Shown here piece by piece: positions 1 to 7,393 of a stretch of DNA of 64,000 nt (position 1 is the first letter of the stretch; every line of letters begins with the position of its first letter). The notes under the pieces were generated by a model. It had not been told where the DNA came from. It was given only the letters and a program-made list of their open reading frames with translations, and searched no databases. The translations under genes and the position numbers were made by a program. The stretch comes from HXMU1420-13 sp965229525 (GTDB lineage: Bacteria > Bacteroidota > Rhodothermia > Balneolales > Balneolaceae), in the NCBI GenBank assembly GCA_965229525.1, contig OZ245886.1, forward strand, positions 1 to 64,000. Direction: 5' to 3'.

Positions 1-535
1 TAGTATCCTTTGTATTGTTAATTAATTGAATAGCCTCTTCCACCTTATTGGATTTCATTAGTTCGTCTGCTTGATTTGCAACATTGTGAATTTTTTTATG
101 TGGCTCATCAAAAGCATTTAACAGACCGGTTAATGTATTATCAGAATTATTTTGATTTCTTGTACTATTAGACAATTGTTTTAAAAATGGGGCATACCAT
201 TTTCCAAAATTACACTTTGTTGGATCTCGTTGAACTGAAATTGGTTTATTATTTAACACCTCGCTTTCTAAAGTCTTTACCCAATTTATATGTTCTTGCT
301 CGCGCTTCTTTAGCTCTTCAATAAGTGTTTTTCGTTCTTCTCTAAGGGATTGCATTCCCATTCTTATCCTGGTATCAAGAACAGGAATAATCTTACCTCG
401 CAAATTCATTACTCCTAAATAATAATCAGGTAATTTTGGTACCCTTGTTATTGAACTAAATTGAATGCTTTCGGAAATGTAATTAACCGGAAGTGCAAAT
501 GAGTTATCACCGATATTAAATTTTAAAAAAATCAT
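1..535 (-). CDS. CheW-like adaptor with C-terminal CZB zinc-binding domain (partial, C-terminus off left edge)
   Basis: Read on the minus strand from the ATG at 535, an open frame of about 178 codons runs off the left edge. Residues 1-60 look like a compact CheW fold, with the conserved stretch YYLGVMNLRGKIIPVLD at about 42-58. After a charged helix comes a CZB (chemoreceptor zinc-binding) domain: EHINWVKTL supplies the first His, KCNFGKWY the Cys in the typical CxxGxW setting, and EPHKKIH the later His residues. CZB domains bind zinc and usually sit on chemoreceptors or diguanylate cyclases; fusion to CheW would place the sensor on the receptor-kinase coupling protein. No other chemotaxis gene is in the window. 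The fusion is read directly from the sequence; the role as a zinc- or oxidant-responsive adaptor is inference. A 12-nt palindrome lies just upstream. Confidence 0.85.
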   Translation of the reverse strand, partial: MIFLKFNIGDNSFALPVNYISESIQFSSITRVPKLPDYYLGVMNLRGKIIPVLDTRIRMGMQSLREERKTLIEELKKREQEHINWVKTLESEVLNNKPISVQRDPTKCNFGKWYAPFLKQLSNSTRNQNNSDNTLTGLLNAFDEPHKKIHNVANQADELMKSNKVEEAIQLINNTKDT

Positions 536-546
536 ACTGTACCCTA

Positions 547-558
547 GTTGAATTCAAC
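547..558. promoter_or_regulatory. 12-nt perfect palindrome upstream of the CheW-CZB gene
   Basis: GTTGAATTCAAC is a perfect palindrome 12 bp upstream of the start of the leftward CheW-CZB gene, in the divergent region shared with the sigma factor gene. It could be an operator or a leader hairpin, but a palindrome this short can arise by chance in AT-rich DNA. The rest of 559-733 shows no gene and no clear promoter. Confidence 0.25.
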
Positions 559-733
559 GGTGTTATCGGTTAATAATTCATTCACCTAAATGGGGATACT
601 GAAATTAATTACTAATCCATTAATTAAACTGAACTTTTCACTAATCGAATGAGTTAGATTGGCACAATTTTCAACGATGCTATAGAATTAAATTTAGATT
701 AATCACTAGTCATCCCTTCAGTTTCTGGTGTAT

Positions 734-1297
734 ATGAAGAAATCGACATTAATGAAGAGTTTTCAACCTGAGACATATGCCATTGAAATAAAGTCCGGCA
801 ATCGCCTGGCTTTCTCCGATTATTTCAGAAAAAACCATGATCAATTTGTCCGTTTTGCAATGCGATTCGTTGAAAAAGAAGATGCTCTGGATATCGTACA
901 AGAAGTATTTGTGCGTTTATGGAATAATCGATCTGGCATAAATCCAGAAAAATCGCTGAATTCTTATGTATATACATCGATTCGAAATCAAGCACTTAAT
1001 TTTCTCAGAGACCATTCCTCGAAAATTGAAACGTTGATTGAAGATGAATTGCCATCAATACCAGAGCAAAAACAAGAATCAGATTCATTGCTCAGTCATC
1101 TCAAATTATGTATTGAGGAATTACCTGAAAGACAAAGAGAGGCATTTGAATTAAGCAGGTTCGATGGTTTGCAACACGATGAAATAGCTGAAATCATGGA
1201 CGTTTCTAGCAGAACGGTAAATAATCACATTGTAGCAGCTTTAAAAACTCTTCGCGACCAATTGAAAGTTATTCAGCGAAAAGCGGCGAACGAATGA
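734..1297 (+). CDS. ECF (FecI-like) RNA polymerase sigma factor
   Basis: A 187-residue extracytoplasmic-function sigma factor. Region 2 covers about residues 20-90 (NHDQFVRFAMRFV, then DIVQEVFVRLWNNR for core binding and -10 recognition), and region 4 about 120-180 (LPERQREAFELSRF, then the helix-turn-helix EIAEIMDVSSRTVNNHI). Its stop overlaps the FecR start by 4 bp (ATGA), so the two are translationally coupled, and a TonB-dependent receptor with an STN domain follows. This is the standard FecI-FecR-receptor order, in which a ligand at the outer membrane releases the sigma factor. The ATG at 734 is chosen; a GTG two codons upstream (728) and an ATG at 752 are alternatives. No Shine-Dalgarno sequence decides among them. 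Confidence 0.9.
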   Translation: MKKSTLMKSFQPETYAIEIKSGNRLAFSDYFRKNHDQFVRFAMRFVEKEDALDIVQEVFVRLWNNRSGINPEKSLNSYVYTSIRNQALNFLRDHSSKIETLIEDELPSIPEQKQESDSLLSHLKLCIEELPERQREAFELSRFDGLQHDEIAEIMDVSSRTVNNHIVAALKTLRDQLKVIQRKAANE

Positions 1298-2184
1298 AGA
1301 AGAAAAATAAAAATACAAACGCGCCTATTACATCCCTTTCGGATGATTTGCGTTCAATTTGGGATTTATCTAAAGATGCAAAACCAGCAACAGTTGTAAC
1401 TGAACAAGAGACAGAACAATCACTTCAGGATATCTGGGGGAAAGTAGATCGTGTTGAAAAACCGAAAATGTTGTTCAAACCATATTATGCTGTTGCTGCA
1501 ATCACATTTATTGCAGCACTTGTAGGGTTCCTTAATTATTTCACCATCGAGAAAGTGAGTTCCCCGGGACAAACTACTGAAATCTCACTCAGGGATGGAA
1601 GTACTATTCTTTTAACTGGAAATTCAACTATTCAATACTCGCTACTATTTGGTATCACAAACCGAGACATCGAGCTTAATGGACAAGCTTTATTTGAAGT
1701 AGCATCAGATGAGAATCAACCATTTACGATCACCTCACCAAATTTTACAACCACAGTTCTTGGTACAGTTTTCGAGATTGAAGATTGGGATGGAGCTATC
1801 CTTACCACGCCAAATGTTCGAGTTCATGAAGGAATAGTTGAAGTAAAAAATGAGTCAAGCTCTATTACCCTCTACCAAAATGAAGGTGTTAATGTAGTGG
1901 AAAACTCTATCATCGAAGAAGATTATTCAGCAACTAAAAAACAGCAATTAATCAACTGGGATGATTCCAGAGTTTCCTTTTACAATATTCCATTAAATCA
2001 ATTATTCGAGCGTTTATCACTTCAATTTGGGGTTGATATTCAATTTGAAGAAGGTATTCAATCTACTGAAAGCGTAAGTGGTAGTTATCGGTTTGATACA
2101 TCCTTAGAAGAAATCATTCTGGACGTGGCAACCATTAAGAATTTGTCTTATCAAAAAACTAATAATGGATTCATAATCCGATAA
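1294..2184 (+). CDS. FecR-family anti-sigma factor
   Basis: A 296-residue FecR-type transmembrane regulator. A cytoplasmic N-terminal part of about 65 residues should hold the sigma factor; one membrane segment lies near 65-84 (YYAVAAITFIAALVGFL); the periplasmic FecR domain follows (TTEISLRDGSTILL, then ALFEVASDENQPFTI and TTVLGTVFEI). The C-terminal region from about 225 (YNIPLNQLFERLS) resembles the STN-like DUF4974 domain usual in Bacteroidota FecR proteins, thought to contact the receptor's signalling domain. It overlaps the sigma factor gene by 4 bp and ends 3 bp before the receptor gene, so the three form one operon. The ligand is unknown. Confidence 0.9.
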   Translation: MKKKNKNTNAPITSLSDDLRSIWDLSKDAKPATVVTEQETEQSLQDIWGKVDRVEKPKMLFKPYYAVAAITFIAALVGFLNYFTIEKVSSPGQTTEISLRDGSTILLTGNSTIQYSLLFGITNRDIELNGQALFEVASDENQPFTITSPNFTTTVLGTVFEIEDWDGAILTTPNVRVHEGIVEVKNESSSITLYQNEGVNVVENSIIEEDYSATKKQQLINWDDSRVSFYNIPLNQLFERLSLQFGVDIQFEEGIQSTESVSGSYRFDTSLEEIILDVATIKNLSYQKTNNGFIIR

Positions 2185-2187
2185 TCC

Positions 2188-4920
2188 ATGGCTAGACTTC
2201 TACTGTTTCTCTTTTTCATAAGCTTGGGAATTGATCAAACCAACGCCCAATCAAATGAGTCCATTCGATTCATTACCAGAGGAGAAACGGTTGAAGAAGC
2301 GCTGAACAAATGGGTGCTTCAGTTTAATACAAACCTGGTTTATGATCCTACTATAGACCTTTTATCAGAGTCATATGTTGATATCACTTCCAATATTCCG
2401 GGCACAGTACTGTCTGAGATAATCTCAGACGTAAATCTTGATTATATCATTCTCTCGACAGGCACCTATGTACTAATTCAAAAAACAACTGTTGTGGAAG
2501 AATACGGCGAGTTTTTTGGGTATGTGTATGATGATGAAACCGGTGAACCTCTCGCAGATGCAACCATCTTTTTTGCGGATGCCTCCAATAGTACATCCAC
2601 CAATAGTCAGGGATTTTTCTCTGTTTCCCCTCTGCTTTCAGGAAGATATCCTGTTATTGTAAGTTCCATTGGATACCAGTCGATTTCGGAAGAAGTAATA
2701 ATTTCAGACTCAACAGAATTTAAAATCATTCGCCTAACTCCTAAGATGTTCACGAAAGACCCAATTATTGTTCAAGCTGATGCAATTTCACTGGGATTAT
2801 CGAAATGGGCAAATGAAACACTAAAGGATGAAACCAATCCTACTTCAATTCATATCAACCCTACATTGGGACCCGTTTCGAATATCCCTGGACTAACATC
2901 GAATTTTGCATCGAATTCATTGAGCATCTATGGTAGTAATCCAAGTACAATGTCAATCCACTTAGATGGTGTCAGGTTATACAATACGGTTAGAATTGGA
3001 GATGAATCGGGGATGTTCAGTTCTATGGCCATAGATAAAATTGGCACGAGTAAAGCAGCGGGATCTGTTACCAGTGAAGGCGCTTTGAACGGAATGTTGA
3101 ATTACCAACATGATCTAATTGACAGAGCAGATGATTCTAGATACAAGTTCAATATTACACCAAATGAAATAAATGCACGCTCAGAATTAAGATTGAATAA
3201 TACAAGTGTTGCATTTTCGGGTAGAACCAATCATGGGGTTCAGGAAACACCCTGGGGTTATGATGATGTTTATAAACAATGGAATCAATTTGATCCATTA
3301 CTGCAAAATTTTCTGATGGGTGGTGACGATGATATTGCTCACTATAAAGCACAGATACAACAAGCTAGCCATCGATACTCTGATCTACATTTCATAGCTA
3401 AACACTCACCGAATAGATTCAGCAGTACAAAATTTTCAGGTTATTATGGCTTGAGATTTGAGGACGCCAGTTTATTGAGTCAAAAATCAAGTTTGGGCAG
3501 TTCCCAACCCTATTTAGTCTATAATGAGGATGAATCGTCAACGTTGAATGGGATGTTAAATATAGAGCATTTCCGAATAATTGATGCATCGACCGATATA
3601 TTTTTGAAGGGCTCCTATTCGGTGAGCAGGTACGATTATACGTACTCAATGATCCAAAACGATGAAACTGTTTCCCATTCAAGGAGTGATGCATCAAACC
3701 TTGCTGTCCTGGCCGCCGATCTTGATTCCCAAAACTCTGGTGTGGATGAACAAATTGTTAATGATCTTACACTTTCAGCTCAATTAACCCGATATTTGTC
3801 TAGCAATAATACCTTACTTCTAGGGATCAAATCCTCGATAATCGATCATTCATTCGACCTGGACGACATATTTTATTTACCCCTATCGAACGATGCCCAA
3901 AATTATCGTTCGGATATATTCGTTGAACAAGTGTTCTCTACATCAAAAAACCTTGAGCTCCAATATGGTCTGAAAGGCTCAATGAGTTCTTTACAACAGG
4001 TTTTTTATGTTCAACCACAATTTTCAATTTCCTACAATTCCAACAAAACCCTACTTGGCTTCCAATCATTGAGATTCGGCGCCGGAATCTATCGTCAGTT
4101 TATTCAACAATTCGATATTGCTAATGTTGGACCAAGTGCCATTCGATCTTTCAATAGAATTGATATTCCTGTTGATAAATCAGTTTCTGCTCCAATCTCT
4201 TACCAATTGAGACTAGATTGGGACATTCAATATTCGGAAAAAACTAGAATTAAGTTCGAGTCTTACTATCGAAACGAACCAAAGAACTATTCCTTGAATT
4301 ACGCTCAGCTTCTGGCTGGACCAACTGGATCATTAAATGAGCAATCTGAATTCTTAGAGCAAACTTCGACGATTGCCTATGGCGCTGCGATAACATTTGA
4401 AACAGAAATTGCCCAACCTTCTATATTGTTTACCGTATCACAGCAGTCAAATATTTCCACCATTAAATTCGAAGAGCGTTTTAATTCCGAGAGAATTCAA
4501 ACCGGGTGGAGTGAGCCCTACGCTACTTACGGGTCAATTCAATGGCAGCTTAATCGCCCAATTTCTATCCAGCTACAAAGCCGTTTGATTCCAAAACGAT
4601 ACTGGGCATTTACTCGAGCTTATTATGATTTCCTTACCACGCATAATCAGACCATGTTTGGTGAGTATTCATTTTTATCACCAGATGATGACCAATTGAA
4701 CGCCTTTTTCTCCCTTGATTTAGGAATTAATTCTAGAGTCTCTATCTCAAATACTTCCCTATTAATAAATCTTAGCTTGCAAAATATCACTAATCGAAAA
4801 AATGAAGTTTCGAAGATCCTGATTCCGCAACGTGATGAACAGCAAGCCATTATATATTCCGAGACTTCAAGAAATCTGGCAGGATTTATCCCATTCTTAT
4901 CTCTTCAGTTAGATTTTTAA
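2188..4920 (+). CDS. TonB-dependent outer-membrane receptor with STN signalling domain
   Basis: A 910-residue outer-membrane protein. A signal peptide ends near residue 21 (DQTNAQ). Residues about 25-105 form an STN/secretin-N domain (TVEEALNKWVLQF) of the kind that signals to FecR. Residues about 109-190 form a CarboxypepD_reg-like beta domain (GYVYDDETGEPLADATIFF). A plug-like region follows around 225-310 (SIYGSNPSTMSIHLDGVRLY), then a long beta-rich barrel ending in a terminal phenylalanine (LSLQLDF). It is third in the sigma/FecR operon. No SusD partner follows, which argues against a glycan Sus pair and towards uptake of a siderophore, haem, cobalamin or peptide, or a purely signalling role. 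The substrate cannot be told from sequence. Confidence 0.85.
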   Translation: MARLLLFLFFISLGIDQTNAQSNESIRFITRGETVEEALNKWVLQFNTNLVYDPTIDLLSESYVDITSNIPGTVLSEIISDVNLDYIILSTGTYVLIQKTTVVEEYGEFFGYVYDDETGEPLADATIFFADASNSTSTNSQGFFSVSPLLSGRYPVIVSSIGYQSISEEVIISDSTEFKIIRLTPKMFTKDPIIVQADAISLGLSKWANETLKDETNPTSIHINPTLGPVSNIPGLTSNFASNSLSIYGSNPSTMSIHLDGVRLYNTVRIGDESGMFSSMAIDKIGTSKAAGSVTSEGALNGMLNYQHDLIDRADDSRYKFNITPNEINARSELRLNNTSVAFSGRTNHGVQETPWGYDDVYKQWNQFDPLLQNFLMGGDDDIAHYKAQIQQASHRYSDLHFIAKHSPNRFSSTKFSGYYGLRFEDASLLSQKSSLGSSQPYLVYNEDESSTLNGMLNIEHFRIIDASTDIFLKGSYSVSRYDYTYSMIQNDETVSHSRSDASNLAVLAADLDSQNSGVDEQIVNDLTLSAQLTRYLSSNNTLLLGIKSSIIDHSFDLDDIFYLPLSNDAQNYRSDIFVEQVFSTSKNLELQYGLKGSMSSLQQVFYVQPQFSISYNSNKTLLGFQSLRFGAGIYRQFIQQFDIANVGPSAIRSFNRIDIPVDKSVSAPISYQLRLDWDIQYSEKTRIKFESYYRNEPKNYSLNYAQLLAGPTGSLNEQSEFLEQTSTIAYGAAITFETEIAQPSILFTVSQQSNISTIKFEERFNSERIQTGWSEPYATYGSIQWQLNRPISIQLQSRLIPKRYWAFTRAYYDFLTTHNQTMFGEYSFLSPDDDQLNAFFSLDLGINSRVSISNTSLLINLSLQNITNRKNEVSKILIPQRDEQQAIIYSETSRNLAGFIPFLSLQLDF

Positions 4921-4953
4921 ATCTGTTTACATTTTAGATATAGTCATCTTCTT

Positions 4954-4994
4954 CTTTTGATGTGTATTAGAGGTACATAACTATTCATCAAAAG
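4954..4994 (+). promoter_or_regulatory. Leader hairpin overlapping the ribosome-binding region of the FAS1 gene
   Basis: CTTTTGATG (4954-4962) and CATCAAAAG (4986-4994) form a perfect 9-bp inverted repeat, with an inner TGTA/TACA pairing that lengthens the stem. The right arm overlaps the only purine-rich ribosome-binding candidate (AAAAGAG) before the ATG at 5002. Folding of the leader could mask the ribosome-binding site. The pairing is directly visible; regulation is inference. The same repeat could be a dimeric repressor operator. Confidence 0.45.
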
Positions 4995-5001
4995 AGATAA
5001 C

Positions 5002-7152
5002 ATGAAAAAACAACTATCAAAACTAACAACTGGAGCATTTGCCGCGCTATTCCTTTTCGCAGCATGTAAAGATTCTGGATCTAGCAGCGGAACTACAGAC
5101 CCGGTTATTGAAGGCGAACAAACGATCGCCGAAATTACAGAGCTGAACGAGGCTTATACCACATTAAACAGTGCTTTAGAAAGTACAGGTCTTTTATCTA
5201 CATTCGAAGGATCTGGTCCTTTTACTATTTTCGCACCAACCGATGCAGCATTTGGCAATTTACCCGAGGGAACGTTAGAATCTCTGACTGCTGATCAATT
5301 AGCTGATATCTTAAGATACCATGTGGTGGAAGGTGCAATTGCCTCAAACCAGTTGTCAGCAACGCAAGATGTAGCCACCTTACTTGGTCAAAATATTCTT
5401 GTGGAGGCAGGTTCAAATGTTGTGGTAAATAACAATGCAACAGTTATTGCAGCTGATTTTAACGCAACGAATGGTATCATTCATGGTATCGATCAAGTCT
5501 TGTTACCGGCAGGAATACGTGATGCAAATATCGTCGATCAAGCTGCTTCTTTAGGATCGTTCACCACCCTTCTATCAGCAGCAACAGACGCAGGGCTGGC
5601 ATCTACCCTTTCATATAAAGGTGATTTCACCGTATTTGCCCCTACCGATGATGCATTTGCCGCACTACCAGATGGATTACTTGCTTCGTTAACCATCGAG
5701 CAACTAACAGAAATTCTACTTTATCATGTAGCTAATGGTGAGACCTTCGCTGCAGCAATTGGCGCAGAAACTACCATTGAAACTTTAGAAGGCGGAAGCA
5801 TTTATCTAAGCGCTAGCGAGAGTGGTGTAGAAATTAACAACAATACTAATGTCGCTACTGCGGATGTTGACGTAAGCAATGGTGTGATTCATGCAATCGA
5901 CAAAGTGTTACTACCTGATGCATATGGAACAGTAGTAGATGCGGCTTCAAAGCGATTTGTTTTCAGTACGCTTGTACAATTTATTATTGATGCTCAGTTG
6001 GCTACTACTTTATCAGATCCTAGTGCAACATTTACTGTATTTGCACCAACAAACGATGCATTCGCGAAACTACCTGAAAGCGTTGTAAACAGCCTTACAA
6101 CTCAAGATTTGGTTGACATCTTAACTTACCATGTGCTAGACACTCAGGTTCTGGCCGGTGATTTAGCTCCTACTCAAGAAGTTGCTACTGTATATGGCGA
6201 AGAACTATATATCGAAGTTGGTGCTTCTGCAACCATCAATGGACTGGCTAATATTGTTGCTACCGATGTACTAACTAACAACGGCGTAATCCATGTAATT
6301 GATGAAGTATTGCTTCCTGCAGGATTTAGAGATGCTAACATTGTTGATAAAGCCAATGAGCTAGGAACCTTTACAACGTTAGTTGGTGCTGTTGAATCAA
6401 CTGGATTAACCCCAACGTTAATGTATTCTGGCGATTATACTGTATTCGCGCCAACCGATGCAGCATTTGCTAACCTACCTGCTGGTTTACTAGAAAGCTT
6501 AACTACTGAACAACTCACTGAAATTTTAACTTACCATGTGATTGGTGCAGAAATTTTTGCTGCTGATCTTGACACGGCTCAAGCACCTGCTGCATTATCT
6601 GGTGAGACACTTTTTGTAACCAAAGATGATAATGGCGTGACTGTTAATGGTTCTTCAAGCGTACTAACTGCAGATGTTGATGTAAGTAATGGCGTAATTC
6701 ATGCTGTAGACGAAGTATTGCTACCGAACGAATTTTTGAACATTGTTCAAATCGCAGGTAAGAACTATGACCTATCAACACTTGTGAGCCTTGTAACTGA
6801 TCAGGGATTAGTTCCAACATTAGAAGGTGACGGTCCATTTACTTTGTTTGCTCCTGTCGACACTGCATTTGCTGCAATAAGCGATGTACTTGGAACGCTA
6901 ACATCGGAGCAGGTAACAGAAGTTTTAACGTACCACGTAGTAACTTCAAAAGCTTTATCAACTGATCTATCTGATGGACAGACGATCACTACATTCCAGG
7001 GTGAAGATATAACAGTGGCAATTGATAGTGATGGTAACGTTACGTTCAACGGTGTAACTAGTGTTATCTCTGTAGACATCGAAGGAACGAATGGAGTAAT
7101 CCACCTAATTGATGGCGTGCTATTACCGCCAAGTTATCAAACTGAAGAATGA
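5002..7152 (+). CDS. Surface lipoprotein with five tandem fasciclin (FAS1) domains
   Basis: A 716-residue secreted lipoprotein. The N-terminus is a lipoprotein signal with a lipobox ending at Cys22 (LFAAC). Five FAS1 domains follow, each about 135 residues, recognised by the FTVFAPTDDAF-type H1 motif near residues 74, 209, 344, 479 and 613 and by the H2-like NGVIHAIDKVLLP motif closing each repeat. FAS1 domains mediate adhesion to matrix, polysaccharide or other cells. Single-domain bacterial FAS1 proteins are common; five in series suggests an extended surface stalk. It follows the sigma/FecR/receptor operon by 81 bp, with a hairpin in its leader and a strong terminator behind it, so it is probably its own transcript; whether the ECF sigma controls it is unknown. 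Confidence 0.93.
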   Translation: MKKQLSKLTTGAFAALFLFAACKDSGSSSGTTDPVIEGEQTIAEITELNEAYTTLNSALESTGLLSTFEGSGPFTIFAPTDAAFGNLPEGTLESLTADQLADILRYHVVEGAIASNQLSATQDVATLLGQNILVEAGSNVVVNNNATVIAADFNATNGIIHGIDQVLLPAGIRDANIVDQAASLGSFTTLLSAATDAGLASTLSYKGDFTVFAPTDDAFAALPDGLLASLTIEQLTEILLYHVANGETFAAAIGAETTIETLEGGSIYLSASESGVEINNNTNVATADVDVSNGVIHAIDKVLLPDAYGTVVDAASKRFVFSTLVQFIIDAQLATTLSDPSATFTVFAPTNDAFAKLPESVVNSLTTQDLVDILTYHVLDTQVLAGDLAPTQEVATVYGEELYIEVGASATINGLANIVATDVLTNNGVIHVIDEVLLPAGFRDANIVDKANELGTFTTLVGAVESTGLTPTLMYSGDYTVFAPTDAAFANLPAGLLESLTTEQLTEILTYHVIGAEIFAADLDTAQAPAALSGETLFVTKDDNGVTVNGSSSVLTADVDVSNGVIHAVDEVLLPNEFLNIVQIAGKNYDLSTLVSLVTDQGLVPTLEGDGPFTLFAPVDTAFAAISDVLGTLTSEQVTEVLTYHVVTSKALSTDLSDGQTITTFQGEDITVAIDSDGNVTFNGVTSVISVDIEGTNGVIHLIDGVLLPPSYQTEE

Positions 7153-7174
7153 TGACGTTGTAGATGACCCCTAC

Positions 7175-7208
7175 AAAAGCCTGTTGGAATCCCCGACAGG
7201 CTTTTTTT
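7175..7208 (+). terminator. Rho-independent terminator after the FAS1 gene
   Basis: AAAAGCCTGT (7175-7184) pairs with ACAGGCTTTT (7196-7205) across an 11-nt loop, followed by a T run. It starts 22 bp after the stop codon. Confidence 0.9.
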
Positions 7209-7228
7209 ATGTACATCAATTAAGTATA

Positions 7229-7280
7229 TGAGGTTGTTTGTGCTTTACCTGTAAAAGGCATTTATTCAGTTTATCTTCAT
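7229..7280 (-). pseudogene. Possible decayed 5' end of a tyrosine recombinase gene
   Basis: On the minus strand, the sequence from 7280 begins ATGAAGATAAA, followed by a segment at 7254-7229 matching the first codons of the truncated recombinase at 61168 (20 of 26 bases over TTACAGGTAAAGCACAAAC and on, with an 11-nt length difference before it). The frame stops after four codons. Similarity fades into the FAS1 terminator, so at most the first 15 or so codons remain. On its own it would be easy to dismiss; it gains weight because it is followed by two more blocks shared with the 61 kb locus in the same order. Confidence 0.35.
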
Positions 7281-7295
7281 AATTATTTGGGATAT

Positions 7296-7377
7296 CACCA
7301 ATAATACTTAAAGATGGAATTGGGATAAAATGGATCGTATGCTTCATATGTCAATTTACTTTCTCAGAAAGAATTAA
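7296..7377. repeat. Recombination-site-like repeat, copy A, upstream of the DUF262 gene
   Basis: Positions 7296-7334 match 61195-61233 at 33 of 39 bases (key run AATAATACTTAAAGATGG against AATAATAGTTAAAGATGA, then TGGGATAA). Positions 7365-7377 (CAGAAAGAATTAA) are identical to 61333-61345. Each copy ends 16-21 bp before the ATG of a defence gene. Between the two blocks this copy has only 30 bp, whereas the other has 99 bp including hairpins. The shared blocks are a direct observation; calling them a recombination site is inference. The region 7209-7393 holds no other gene. Confidence 0.55.
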
Positions 7378-7393
7378 AGAAAAACCACAACGA

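Noticed and set aside
5002..7152. Tandem DNA repeat or recent amplification in the FAS1 gene
   Set aside because: The five domains share protein motifs but their nucleotide sequences have diverged well, so this is an old domain duplication and not an unstable DNA repeat.
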